A stretch of 42,149 nt of DNA from a virus, in the IMG/VR virus record IMGVR_UViG_3300017605_000597, positions 1-42,149 of that record; one strand, 5' to 3'. Of the stretch, positions 17,501 through 24,643 are shown in pieces. How positions within the stretch are numbered: position 1 is the first letter of the stretch; every line of letters starts with the position of its first letter. The notes under the pieces were generated by a model that was not told where the DNA came from, did not search any database, and worked only from the letters and a program-made list of their open reading frames with translations. A program made the position numbers and the translations under genes.

Positions 17501-17733
17501 AGTAGTTTTGTTATTAATGTTGAAGTACTTATAAATTCCCTACGCTTGTCATGATCCCCCGAGGCAATAGCGTCCCATTCCTCAGCGGCTTCACGACTTA
17601 AGTATAGTGTATTCGTATTGGGGTCCCATATCTTCCCCTGGTATAAAGTTGAAAGTTTCACAATAGTTATAGTGATCAAACATGCGGTATCCCATCCCCC
17701 AAGTTGCCCGCTTATTGTTAATGTTTCTCGCAT
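17497..17733 (-). CDS. Hypothetical protein, 78 aa, possibly from a leaderless transcript
   Basis: The protein starts MRETLTISGQLGGWDTACLI and ends in a helical, charged part. No family is recognised. A promoter-like element with a TATATTTG box ends four bases before the ATG, so the message may start at or next to the start codon. It would head the transcript of the small genes and helicase downstream. A second open frame overlaps it but is less likely. Confidence 0.5.
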   Translation of the reverse strand: MRETLTISGQLGGWDTACLITITIVKLSTLYQGKIWDPNTNTLYLSREAAEEWDAIASGDHDKRREFISTSTLITKLL

Positions 17734-17737
17734 GGGA

Positions 17738-17768
17738 CAAATATAAGTAAAGTTTCGTGAAATGTCGT
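17738..17768 (-). promoter_or_regulatory. Promoter-like element (minus strand), copy 1
   Basis: On the minus strand CGACATTTCACGAAACTTTA is followed by TATATTTG (17738-17745), which fits the Bacteroidota -7 box TAnnTTTG. The same 20-mer plus box occurs at 23944-23973 on the plus strand. TTTC-AC-GAAA inside it is a small inverted repeat that could bind a regulator. Confidence 0.65.
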
Positions 17769-19634
17769 CTAAATACCAATATCTTTTTTAGGCTCCCAGT
17801 ACTTCATAATTTTGGGGGAGGCTTTAACAAGTCCGGAAATACCTAACACATGCGCTGCTGCTTCTTCATTAATGTGCTTGAAATCTTTAACCCAGGTTTT
17901 TGCGTAGGTTCTTACGGACTCGGTTATGATTTCATCGTGCACACATAATATAGGATGCACATAATTAAAGGCAACTTGATCCGTGACATACCGGTGTGTA
18001 TCCCACAAGGCTTTCTTTAACATATCTGCTCCGGTTCCCTGTATGGGTGTGTTGTACCCCTGGTTTCTGCGTCTCCACTCTTCGGGTTCTAACTCAAGGG
18101 ATCGCCTGCGATTGTAAGTTGGTCCAGTGCGTACCTCAAAAGTTTTGATAGCAGTCTCCCCATTCTTCTTTAGCCAGGATGATAGCGTAGGTGCTGCGCG
18201 ATGCCAGGCGTCTATGATCATCTGAGCTTCGAAGCGCGATACGTTTACTTTCTCTGCAAGACCTTTAGCAGTAAGCCCAAATGGAATACCGAAGTTTACA
18301 GTCTTGGCATACTCTCGCATCTGTTGGTGCTCAGGGCAATCGCACTTATAAGGAAAGGCACATTTACGTTTTGTAGCCCTTACCCATTCACCACCATATA
18401 TTCCTTTAGCTCCCACTGAATGTATATCGTGCCCTGCAAGGATGGTATCAATCCACGATTGTTCTTTGGATAATGCGGCCATCGTACCAAGCTCCTGACC
18501 ACTAAAATCACTCGATACAAACACGTAACCTTTGGTGGGTATAAATGCTTTACGATGTGAGTGAAGTGGATCACCTTCCGTATTAGCAGGAAGTTGTTGT
18601 AAGTTTGGTTTGCTATAAGACATACGACCTGTACCAACGATTTGTCTTATATCCGCGTGAATACGTTTATCGGGACCGATCACTTTATATACCGGAGATT
18701 CTTTACGAGTGCCCCATTTGTTTTGAAGCCATCCCCGACCATAGGTATTTATATACTTATATACCTGTGAACGTATCTCAATAAACTTATCAAGGGTTTT
18801 ACTTCTGCCTTTAAACTGGGGTGCTGTCTCTCCGTTCTGTAAAGTTAAATCCGATAAGCTTGGTATATCTATACCCTGCATGGAAAAGAACTTTTTAACC
18901 TGCTGTGTACTATTCCAGTTATCCACCTGGTTTTTAGCAAGACGATTAAGGTCCTTATACATTTTCTCGGCTTTCTCTTCATTAGCAGCAGCAAGACGTA
19001 ACCAATACTTTTCATCAAAGTTTATACCCCGCAAGCGCATACGATAAGCTACTTCTGCGGTCTTGTTTTCAAGATCAATTACAGATAGCAAATTCAGCTT
19101 TTTACCTTTAGCAAGTTGCTTAAGCATGAGAGGTTCCAGAACTTCCGTATCACGCTTCAGATATTTAATTTGTAGCTGTGTTAATGGTTCATTGGTCATA
19201 CCAACGAAAGAAGTTTGCTGCTCCTTATCCATCTTGCCTAATCGATAACGAGGTAGTGTACGATTAAGTTTGGTGGAATAGTTACGCTGAAACTCTTCAC
19301 TGTTTTTATTGATATGTATAGGAGGTTCACCAATACCCAGTATAACATTCTCGGTTACTTCAGTATCAAATATATTATTGAACTCCCAATCAAAGTGCCA
19401 TGCTAAAAAGGTACAGTCAAATATAGATGCATGGAATACTTTGATATACCTAGGATCAGCAAAAGTATTAATTAGTTCCTGCGGGGGTAATTTTTTACGT
19501 ACATCCCACCATTCTGTTTCACCTCCTACCGTTACTGATAGTGTAATAATCCTTTCATCAAAAGGGGATAGACCACTTGTTTCTATGTCCACCCCCATGA
19601 TGTTATGTGTTCGCAGTTTCTTTAAGATGCTCAT
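17769..19634 (-). CDS. Family A DNA polymerase with 3'-5' exonuclease domain
   Basis: This 621-residue polymerase is related to DNA polymerase I. The exonuclease has DIETSGL (Asp16, Glu18) and LKRDTEVL for the last acidic residue. The polymerase part has GRMSYSKPNLQQLP, motif A DFSGQEL, motif B KTVNFGIPFG and motif C VHDEI. Motif B has Phe where the usual Tyr of the NFGxxYG signature stands. No 5'-3' exonuclease domain is present, as in T7. It is the phage replicase, the first large gene of the minus-strand early transcript. The stop is TAG. Confidence 0.93.
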   Translation of the reverse strand: MSILKKLRTHNIMGVDIETSGLSPFDERIITLSVTVGGETEWWDVRKKLPPQELINTFADPRYIKVFHASIFDCTFLAWHFDWEFNNIFDTEVTENVILGIGEPPIHINKNSEEFQRNYSTKLNRTLPRYRLGKMDKEQQTSFVGMTNEPLTQLQIKYLKRDTEVLEPLMLKQLAKGKKLNLLSVIDLENKTAEVAYRMRLRGINFDEKYWLRLAAANEEKAEKMYKDLNRLAKNQVDNWNSTQQVKKFFSMQGIDIPSLSDLTLQNGETAPQFKGRSKTLDKFIEIRSQVYKYINTYGRGWLQNKWGTRKESPVYKVIGPDKRIHADIRQIVGTGRMSYSKPNLQQLPANTEGDPLHSHRKAFIPTKGYVFVSSDFSGQELGTMAALSKEQSWIDTILAGHDIHSVGAKGIYGGEWVRATKRKCAFPYKCDCPEHQQMREYAKTVNFGIPFGLTAKGLAEKVNVSRFEAQMIIDAWHRAAPTLSSWLKKNGETAIKTFEVRTGPTYNRRRSLELEPEEWRRRNQGYNTPIQGTGADMLKKALWDTHRYVTDQVAFNYVHPILCVHDEIITESVRTYAKTWVKDFKHINEEAAAHVLGISGLVKASPKIMKYWEPKKDIGI

Positions 19635-19637
19635 AGG

Positions 19638-19796
19638 TTATATTTTATCAATGATCTCAAAATCGTTTACATTCAAAGCGAACAGGGTTTGACCATTCCA
19701 AGCCAATCGCCAATTTTTAGTATATGGCTGCTCTACCACTACTATATCACCCTCCTCTGTAAAAGGACTTGCATTAGGTCGTGTTACAACGGCCAC
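19638..19796 (-). CDS. Small protein, 52 aa, GTG start
   Basis: A 52-residue frame begins at GTG (19796) overlapping the end of the upstream gene and stops 3 bases before the polymerase start. It contains EEGDIVVVEQPYTKNWRLAW and is acidic and beta-rich. No family is recognised. Tight packing supports it, but the GTG start lowers confidence. Confidence 0.5.
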   Translation of the reverse strand: MAVVTRPNASPFTEEGDIVVVEQPYTKNWRLAWNGQTLFALNVNDFEIIDKI

Positions 19797-19915
19797 GTGT
19801 AGTAATCTGTACCGTCATTATATACTTTGCCCAGCTTTAGTATAATAATTAGTTTCTCCAAATGGTCCCTAGATAGTCCAGATTGGATAAAATTTATGTT
19901 CCCTACTTCAGCCAT
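19784..19915 (-). CDS. Small protein, 43 aa
   Basis: A 43-residue frame starts MAEVGNINFIQSGLSRDHLE at an ATG inside the last codons of its upstream neighbour and overlaps the next gene's start. No family is recognised. It would be translated in the same early transcript as the polymerase. Confidence 0.5.
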   Translation of the reverse strand: MAEVGNINFIQSGLSRDHLEKLIIILKLGKVYNDGTDYYTWPL

Positions 19916-20060
19916 TTTGCAGCTCCTTTCTGATCAGCTTACGGATAAAAGGCCGCAGTTTAATCCCTTCACGTTTTAACAGGTCTTCGACCTTCTTACG
20001 TTCTGCTTTTGTAAAGTCGTAGAGAAGATCATTTTGGGGCGTTGAAATTTTTTCTGCCAT
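19908..20060 (-). CDS. Small basic helical protein, 50 aa
   Basis: The 50-residue protein begins MAEKISTPQNDLLYDFTKAE and continues as Lys/Arg-rich helices (RKKVEDLLKREGIK). It is the first gene of the leftward transcript, about 15 bases after the predicted RNA start. A small nucleic-acid-binding or host-targeting early protein is possible, but nothing specific is recognised. Confidence 0.6.
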   Translation of the reverse strand: MAEKISTPQNDLLYDFTKAERKKVEDLLKREGIKLRPFIRKLIRKELQNG

Positions 20061-20081
20061 AATTGTTTGTTTAATTCGAAA

Positions 20082-20089
20082 CAAAGATA
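20082..20089 (-). promoter_or_regulatory. Leftward early promoter -7 box (TATCTTTG)
   Basis: Minus-strand TATCTTTG fits the TAnnTTTG box, 22 bases before the ATG at 20060. ACGACA, shared with the other two promoter-like sites, lies just upstream. Confidence 0.6.
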
Positions 20090-20100
20090 TAACATTGTGT

Positions 20101-20137
20101 CGTTAAGTATCGTTAAATATCTTAAAATTAATTTTAA
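20101..20137. promoter_or_regulatory. Control region with direct repeats and a 16-bp palindrome
   Basis: Between the divergent early genes CGTTAA occurs twice, at 20101 and 20111, ten bases apart, one helical turn. A perfect 16-bp palindrome, TTAAAATTAATTTTAA, follows at 20122-20137 directly upstream of the rightward gene. Both look like regulator-binding sites, and their AT-richness would also suit an opening site. No rightward TAnnTTTG box was found. Confidence 0.45.
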
Positions 20138-20143
20138 AGCTTT

Positions 20144-20800
20144 ATGCCAAGACAATTAAAAGCCTCTGCAAGCAACATCACGCCTGCCCCTGCCGGAATC
20201 CACAACGCGAGAATTTTTCGCATTGCTGATCTGGGAACACAAACCATTCAATTCAAAGGAAAGCCACCAAAGCAAATTCCTCAGATTCGCATCTGGGCTG
20301 AACTGGTAGACACTGCACATGCGTTTGATCCTGAAAAACCAAAGGACAAAAAACCCTTTTCGGTTATGATGGATTTAACATTCACCCTTACCGGTGACTC
20401 CAAACTCAAAAACATTATACAGAGTATCAACAACATTAAGGTAAAGCCGGGTGATAGTGTTGATGTATATAGCAAGCTTTTAAACAAGCCTTGCCAGGTA
20501 CAAGTCGTGCATTCCGAGCCTAACGCAGAGGGTAAAGTATTTCCGAATATTAAAGAGATATTTGCACCAAACCCTAAAGTGAAAGTAAAGGAGTTATTCA
20601 ACGAAACCGTGACGTTTGATCTTGCCGACTTCGACAAAGATGTATTCCTTGCTTTGCCTCAAAAGACTCAGGAGAAAATCAAACTCTCCCCGGAGTTTCA
20701 AAATGATATACTGTTAAGTGGTTCCCTTGCAAGTGATAGTGCTGCTGAGCAATCCGCTAGCGCAAGACGCACCAAAGGTAAACCTAAGAAAGGAAAGTAG
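20144..20800 (+). CDS. Probable single-stranded DNA-binding protein
   Basis: The 218-residue protein has a beta-rich core starting AGIHNARIFRIADLGTQT with FKGKPPKQIPQIRIWAELVD (an OB-like pattern), then FSVMMDLTFTLTGDSKLKN, an acidic region and a Ser/Ala-rich, Lys-rich C-terminus. It resembles phage proteins annotated as ssDNA-binding replication factors, but the C-terminus is basic, not the acidic tip usual for SSB. It is the first rightward early gene, facing the polymerase operon. Function is an inference from pattern and position. Confidence 0.5.
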   Translation: MPRQLKASASNITPAPAGIHNARIFRIADLGTQTIQFKGKPPKQIPQIRIWAELVDTAHAFDPEKPKDKKPFSVMMDLTFTLTGDSKLKNIIQSINNIKVKPGDSVDVYSKLLNKPCQVQVVHSEPNAEGKVFPNIKEIFAPNPKVKVKELFNETVTFDLADFDKDVFLALPQKTQEKIKLSPEFQNDILLSGSLASDSAAEQSASARRTKGKPKKGK

Positions 20801-20845
20801 GTAGTGGTTGACGTATAGGCTCCACGTATAACGGGCCTGCTTTAT

Positions 20846-20992
20846 GATCAGGTGGCGGAATTGGTAAACGCGCCCTAGCTAGGTACAGCGTACAACTACG
20901 GGTAGTAGTGTATAGGCCTAAGAAAAGCCTACGGGTAAATATGGTTCGACTCCATCCCGGCTGTTATGTAGGTTCGAATCCTTCCCTGATCA
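20846..20992 (+). tRNA. Oversized tRNA-like element (Leu-like ends)
   Basis: A perfect 7-bp acceptor stem (GATCAGG 20846-20852, CCTGATC 20985-20991, A after it) and a D-arm GGCGGAATTGGTAAACGC almost identical to bacterial tRNA-Leu D-arms mark the ends, and a T-arm with TTCGAAT is at 20968-20984. The span of 147 is 60 longer than a class II tRNA. The middle holds hairpins at 20895-20909 and 20913-20931 and a second T-arm-like hairpin at 20941-20955. No normal 5-bp anticodon stem with 7-base loop is visible, so identity is unknown. Confidence 0.45.
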
Positions 20993-21068
20993 CGCATTTT
21001 GCCGGTTACACAGCATGCCCGTTCAGGTTACATAATAGTATGGTACGTGGATAGAAAACCGGTTGGTA

Positions 21069-21137
21069 AAGGGTGTCAACCTAGGAGACACATGGTACAG
21101 CTAACAAGCGAGTGAGGTTCGAATCCTCACACCCTTT
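21069..21137 (+). tRNA. Short tRNA-like element with aberrant middle
   Basis: An acceptor-like AAGGGTG (21069-21075) pairs with CACCCTT (21130-21136), and a perfect T-arm TGAGG-TTCGAAT-CCTCA lies at 21113-21129. The 37 bases between do not give a normal D-arm plus anticodon arm. A competing hairpin at 21073-21091 has a 5-bp stem and a 9-base loop centred on CTA. It is either a degenerate tRNA or a different RNA. It shares CCTAG...GGTACAGC with the larger element upstream. Confidence 0.35.
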
Positions 21138-21355
21138 CTGTTTCGTTGGAGCCCACCAACATAATCCCGCAAGTCCTACCGGTGGCACGCGTACCGGATA
21201 TTTTAACTACCGGCTGAGCACAGGCAGTGACTTCACTATTTGCAATGACTCTCCTAGCGCATACAGTAATGTAGGCTCGTTATTGGGGACTAGAACTGGT
21301 CACAGTACTGTCTCTCAACCGGTAATATAAACGCAGTAGCCAGACGGGCACTGTG
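21138..21355. other. Non-coding stretch without recognised gene
   Basis: No convincing coding frame lies here. A 72-codon frame from 21112 to 21330 overlaps the tRNA-like element and looks accidental. CCGG-containing words recur (TACCGG three times). The stretch joins the tRNA-like RNAs to the hairpin before the next gene and may be part of one structured RNA. Confidence 0.4.
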
Positions 21356-21394
21356 CCCCCGTAGTCCAACACCTTTTCATAATCCCTACGGGGG
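21344..21394 (+). promoter_or_regulatory. Two competing hairpins before the 87-aa gene (attenuator-like)
   Basis: CCCCCGTAG (21356-21364) pairs perfectly with CTACGGGGG (21386-21394), a 9-bp stem followed by ATATTTTAAAA. A second hairpin at 21344-21362 (ACGGGCA with TGCCC...GT) uses the same C-run, so the two exclude each other. This is the layout of a terminator and antiterminator, 26 bases before the ATG at 21420. Confidence 0.5.
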
Positions 21395-21419
21395 ATATTT
21401 TAAAACTCCAAATATTTTT

Positions 21420-21683
21420 ATGAAAGATATAAGCACAGAAGAGTTACGAAGGTTATTAAATAACGCTGTCGCAAAGTACTCTATAAATGATAGTTCACTG
21501 GCTTCTGCTTTTAAAAGTGGGGGTGAGTATATAATAAATCAAATACCTAATCAGGATGTAAGTCGTGAGGAGTTGATGCGAGAAATAGAGGTGTTAGCAC
21601 AAGTGGCAAACATTAGATATTTAGGTAACTATTATAGAGAGACTATATTTGAGCGCATTAATAAATTGATTAGTAAGCTATGA
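21420..21683 (+). CDS. Hypothetical helical protein, 87 aa
   Basis: The protein is mainly helical and acidic (STEELRRLLNNAVAKYS at the start). The stop overlaps the exonuclease start (ATGA), so the two are coupled. No family is recognised. Confidence 0.6.
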   Translation: MKDISTEELRRLLNNAVAKYSINDSSLASAFKSGGEYIINQIPNQDVSREELMREIEVLAQVANIRYLGNYYRETIFERINKLISKL

Positions 21684-22318
21684 CTAAAGCACTACACCAT
21701 CTATATACCTTTCGACCCAAAGGAGCATCAATTAACAACTCCGGGCTATCGGATATTAAACGTGCTTTACTTGGTCAACCTGGTTTCTGGGGAGGTGAAC
21801 AATTCTTACAAGTTGGTACAGAGATACACAAGCGTGCCATGGAACCAAAGAAACCAATCAAACTATTCGATTCGGTTACTGAACCAATTATACGTGGTTG
21901 TACTATGTCCTTGCAAGCTAACAAAGAATTTACTTCAATGTTAAAAGGTGCGGACGTAGAGGTACTTTGTAAGAATACCGTACATGGTGTATACATGCAT
22001 GGTACACTAGATATGCGCAATAAGCGTAAGAGTAAAGGCGGAGATATTAAAACCACATCTTCCCGTAGCTATAAAGAAATTATATACTCCATGGTAAAAT
22101 ATGGATACTTTAGACAAGCTCGGGTATATATGTTGCTGGAAGATTTAGAGCATTTTGAATTTTACTTTGTACAGAAGTTTGCACCGTATTGCGTATACGT
22201 AGTCAATGTGAATGATTACAAAATGGAAATGAAATACGCAGATAACGAATTGAAGTTTTTACTTAAATTTTACGACCAATATGGAATCCCTGAATACCCT
22301 ACACAAAGTGTCGCTTAG
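21680..22318 (+). CDS. PD-(D/E)XK exonuclease (Cas4/RecB/YqaJ-like)
   Basis: The 212 residues carry VGTEIHKRAME near 45-55, HGTLDMRN with the metal-binding Asp, GGDIKTTSSRSYKEI (the D-xK core) and YFRQARVYMLL (motif with Gln and Tyr), the order seen in Cas4/RecB-family exonucleases. With the SSB-like protein it may make recombination or repair ends during replication. It starts at an ATGA overlap. The stop is TAG. Other nuclease subfamilies of the same fold cannot be excluded. Confidence 0.75.
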   Translation: MTKALHHLYTFRPKGASINNSGLSDIKRALLGQPGFWGGEQFLQVGTEIHKRAMEPKKPIKLFDSVTEPIIRGCTMSLQANKEFTSMLKGADVEVLCKNTVHGVYMHGTLDMRNKRKSKGGDIKTTSSRSYKEIIYSMVKYGYFRQARVYMLLEDLEHFEFYFVQKFAPYCVYVVNVNDYKMEMKYADNELKFLLKFYDQYGIPEYPTQSVA

Positions 22319-22544
22319 TGCTTTGGAAAGCGTTCTTACAAAGATACTTCAGCAGTGCCTACCTGATGAGCCCGAAATAAAACCAGAGCATGCGGCACGA
22401 TTAACACTTGGAGTAAATGACTTCGATTTAGATGAAACAGTATATTACGTGGCTTTTGATGGCATGCATATAGGTAAGATAATTATGGGTATGGACCTTA
22501 AAACATATACATATAGTGTTACATTTAAACCGCTTCCCAAATAG
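22281..22544 (+). CDS. Hypothetical protein, 87 aa
   Basis: The start overlaps the exonuclease gene by 38 bases. Residues 1-35 are helical and then a beta-rich part with YYVAFDGMHIGKIIMG follows. No family is recognised. A later start is possible but no good alternative is seen. Confidence 0.5.
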   Translation: MESLNTLHKVSLSALESVLTKILQQCLPDEPEIKPEHAARLTLGVNDFDLDETVYYVAFDGMHIGKIIMGMDLKTYTYSVTFKPLPK

Positions 22545-22594
22545 TACTATCGGTGTGCTATCATGTCATTTAGAAAATATAAATATTTAGACGA

Positions 22595-22795
22595 ATGAAA
22601 CACTCATGGATTAACGCAGAGTTAGCAGTGCCCAAGGGTAGCGAGTTTGTGCTATGCCAATTAGAAACAGGACCAAGGTATATGGTACTATACTATAAAG
22701 ATAGTATATGGTGGGTATTTGATTATGATCTTGCGGATGTACCATGTGAATTTAAAGTAAAATACTGGCAACCTATTATACCACCTGAATTGTAA
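22595..22795 (+). CDS. DUF551-like protein, 66 aa
   Basis: WINAELAVPKGSEFVLCQLE at the start and KVKYWQPIIPPEL at the end are the two conserved ends of DUF551, a small phage and bacterial domain of unknown function. Length is typical. A short hairpin (ACCGC/GCGGT, 22803-22820 region) follows the stop. Confidence 0.7.
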   Translation: MKHSWINAELAVPKGSEFVLCQLETGPRYMVLYYKDSIWWVFDYDLADVPCEFKVKYWQPIIPPEL

Positions 22796-22830
22796 CCCTT
22801 TGACCGCAGGTACTAGCGGTTGTACACTAT

Positions 22831-23139
22831 ATGAATAAATTGTTTTATGCCCTGGCGATTGTAGGCGTGCTGTGTCTCTCGTCATTCTCCGATGTGGGTT
22901 ACGACTCACAAAACGACAACACCGAGCAGGTTAGTGTGTCTTCGAAAGTATCGCTTGTTAATTTGTTTGATGGTTCGTTTTATGAGGCACCTGAATTTAT
23001 TAACATGGTGGAAAGTCCTCCTGTTAACGATGAGGTGTTTAAGACTTACAACGTTAAACAGTGCGGAACCGATAGTAATGGTCAGCATTATTGTTGCTAC
23101 TTCGATGGATGCTGTAAAGTTGTTTGTCGAGCAGAGTAA
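22831..23139 (+). CDS. Secreted cysteine-rich protein, 102 aa
   Basis: Residues 1-22 (MNKLFYALAIVGVLCLSSFS) look like a signal peptide. The mature part is acidic and ends in a cluster of six cysteines (QCGTDSNGQHYCCYFDGCC, then VCRAE) that would form disulphides in the periplasm. No known family fits. A strong terminator follows, so it is an independent small unit like a phage moron. It may act on the host envelope or block superinfection, but this is speculation. Confidence 0.65.
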   Translation: MNKLFYALAIVGVLCLSSFSDVGYDSQNDNTEQVSVSSKVSLVNLFDGSFYEAPEFINMVESPPVNDEVFKTYNVKQCGTDSNGQHYCCYFDGCCKVVCRAE

Positions 23140-23154
23140 TTTTTAAAAACCTCG

Positions 23155-23182
23155 GCCCGGTAGGTATATACTGGGCATTTTT
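23155..23182 (+). terminator. Intrinsic terminator after the cysteine-rich gene
   Basis: GCCCGGTA (23155-23162) pairs with TACTGGGC (23169-23176) through 8 bp with one G-T pair and a 6-base loop, then ATTTTTAT follows. The ATG of the next gene begins directly after the T-run. Confidence 0.75.
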
Positions 23183-23509
23183 ATGACCTTATACTGTCTA
23201 ATTGATCCTTTAACATTAAGTGTTATGTATGTAGGCAAGACCGGGAACCCTGGTAGGCGCTTGCGACATCACGCTTCCTTAGCTGTTAACAAGAGGTATA
23301 AAAGTACCAAAGGCGATTGGATAAGGTATCTGAGGGAGTTCCACGATCTAAAGCCCATCATGCAGATACTTACTGAATGCATCGATGTGGTATCCCATTT
23401 ATACGAACACTTTTACTTTAAGCTGTTTGGTGGGCATACTATGCTTACTAACAGTGCAACTATATGTAAAGAAACCTACCAGTATGATCTCTTTGCAACA
23501 ACTATCTGA
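23183..23509 (+). CDS. GIY-YIG nuclease-like protein
   Basis: The start YCLIDPLTLSVMYVGKTGNPGRRLRHHASL has the paired GIY and YIG equivalents, the catalytic Arg after GNPGRR and a His. A later HLYEHFYFKLFG offers the metal-binding Glu. The size (108 aa) suggests a stand-alone nuclease domain, which could be a homing nuclease or a DNA repair or host-degrading enzyme. Downstream the frame overlaps the VRR-type nuclease start. Confidence 0.75.
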   Translation: MTLYCLIDPLTLSVMYVGKTGNPGRRLRHHASLAVNKRYKSTKGDWIRYLREFHDLKPIMQILTECIDVVSHLYEHFYFKLFGGHTMLTNSATICKETYQYDLFATTI

Positions 23510-23939
23510 ACTGCATTATCAGGATCAACGTGTAAAACATCCCAACGTACCGGTACACGCCCTGGTTAAAAAGAACTATAATGATCGTACGGCTAACGCT
23601 CTTCAAACTGCCTTGGTTGATCTGATCAATTTTAAATATGGTATGGCCTGGAGACAAGGAAGCGAGGGAAGATATAGACCAGGTAGTCAGGTTACAGACG
23701 TGATAGGTAGAACCCGCATAATGAAAGGCACATGGTTACCTGGACTTCACAATGGTATAGGGGACGTTATGAGTGTTGTAAAAGGTCTCTCCGTTGCCTG
23801 GGAAATAAAAATTGGGGCTGATACCCAAAAGCCCGATCAGAAAAAGTTTGAATCCTCATTCACAAAAGCAGGAGGTATCTATCTGATTGTCAAGGATTGG
23901 GAGGATGTATGGAAAAAAGGTAAAAAATATTTGAAGTAA
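23484..23939 (+). CDS. VRR-NUC-type PD-(D/E)XK nuclease
   Basis: From the ATG at 23484 (MISLQQLSEL) the 151 residues contain HNGIGDVMSVVKGLSVAWEIK and then IGADTQKPDQKKF and AGGIYLIV. This is the VRR-NUC layout, with Asp, then E-x-K, then the conserved Gln. Such nucleases resolve or trim branched DNA. A longer open frame upstream from 23385 would lie over the GIY-YIG gene and is rejected. Two nucleases in a row suggest DNA processing or host DNA degradation. Confidence 0.75.
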   Translation: MISLQQLSELHYQDQRVKHPNVPVHALVKKNYNDRTANALQTALVDLINFKYGMAWRQGSEGRYRPGSQVTDVIGRTRIMKGTWLPGLHNGIGDVMSVVKGLSVAWEIKIGADTQKPDQKKFESSFTKAGGIYLIVKDWEDVWKKGKKYLK

Positions 23940-23943
23940 TTGT

Positions 23944-23973
23944 ACGACATTTCACGAAACTTTAGTATCTTTG
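23944..23973 (+). promoter_or_regulatory. Promoter-like element (plus strand), copy 2
   Basis: CGACATTTCACGAAACTTTA is followed by TATCTTTG (23966-23973). It repeats the minus-strand element at 17738-17768. It heads the block of small early genes that starts at 24005. Confidence 0.7.
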
Positions 23974-24004
23974 ATTCATCAAACACAACCTAAACGCGAA
24001 AGTC

Positions 24005-24202
24005 ATGGAAACACGTACATACTATAATATCACAGCTAAAAACAGATTTGGGCACAGAACTATATACGCTGCCAGTAATGTAATTGACTTGGTACTGGTA
24101 TGCTTTCGTGCATGCTATCAATACAGGTGGATAAATTTAAAGATTAAAAAAAATTGTAGAATAAAAACACTTTCGCGAGTTCGGGGGATGGCGCAATCCT
24201 GA
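24005..24202 (+). CDS. Hypothetical protein, 65 aa
   Basis: The small protein starts METRTYYNITAKNRFGHRTIYAAS, has a hydrophobic middle (DLVLVCFRACY) and a basic end. It is the first gene after a promoter-like element. No family is recognised. Its last codons coincide with a hairpin-forming GC-rich stretch near 24178-24203. Confidence 0.45.
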   Translation: METRTYYNITAKNRFGHRTIYAASNVIDLVLVCFRACYQYRWINLKIKKNCRIKTLSRVRGMAQS

Positions 24203-24232
24203 ACCCGGTTAACGAGTAAAATATACCTATCT

Positions 24233-24415
24233 ATGGACTACGAATTATATGCCATCGCAGACGAAGAGACAGGGGTAGTTATAAACTACGAAGCCCTGAC
24301 AATAGGATTCACCACGTATGTTCGTTACGTGTGGTGTGAATCCAGTGCACTATCTAAACTACTCATGCAGGAAATCGTTTCGGATCATGTGTCCAATGTT
24401 GAATTTTTATACTAA
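24233..24415 (+). CDS. Hypothetical protein, 60 aa
   Basis: The protein starts MDYELYAIADEETGVVINYEA and is acidic with a beta-rich start and a helical end. No family is recognised. It follows the previous gene closely. Confidence 0.5.
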   Translation: MDYELYAIADEETGVVINYEALTIGFTTYVRYVWCESSALSKLLMQEIVSDHVSNVEFLY

Positions 24416-24421
24416 ACCATT

Positions 24422-24643
24422 ATGACCACCGTAGACAGTTTATTCAAAGCTATCCCCTGCACTTCACAGAATGAAGCAATAGCCAGGGCGTACGCATTCA
24501 GCAAGATCAATGAAGATGTAATGTACTATGTCATTCATTGCTATGACACCAAGACCACGTATATAGATACGAATGGTACCGTGCGAAACTTCGAGCGCTT
24601 GGTATGTACATATCAGAATGGAATTAAAACTGTAAAGCCATGA
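24422..24643 (+). CDS. Hypothetical protein, 73 aa
   Basis: The protein begins MTTVDSLFKAIPCTSQNEAIARAY and has a beta-rich second half. Its stop overlaps the start of the next small gene (ATGA). No family is recognised. Confidence 0.55.
   Translation: MTTVDSLFKAIPCTSQNEAIARAYAFSKINEDVMYYVIHCYDTKTTYIDTNGTVRNFERLVCTYQNGIKTVKP

Noticed and set aside
20846-20992. A tmRNA
   Set aside because: It is too short, no tag-peptide reading frame with a proper resume codon is visible, and the D-arm is that of a tRNA-Leu.
21112-21330. A 72-codon protein gene on the plus strand
   Set aside because: It overlaps the tRNA-like element, has no helix or strand pattern and sits in a structured non-coding stretch.
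24178-24203. A further terminator after the 65-residue gene
   Set aside because: A hairpin can form (GTTC...GAAC with GGAT/ATCC) but no T-run follows and it overlaps the coding end.
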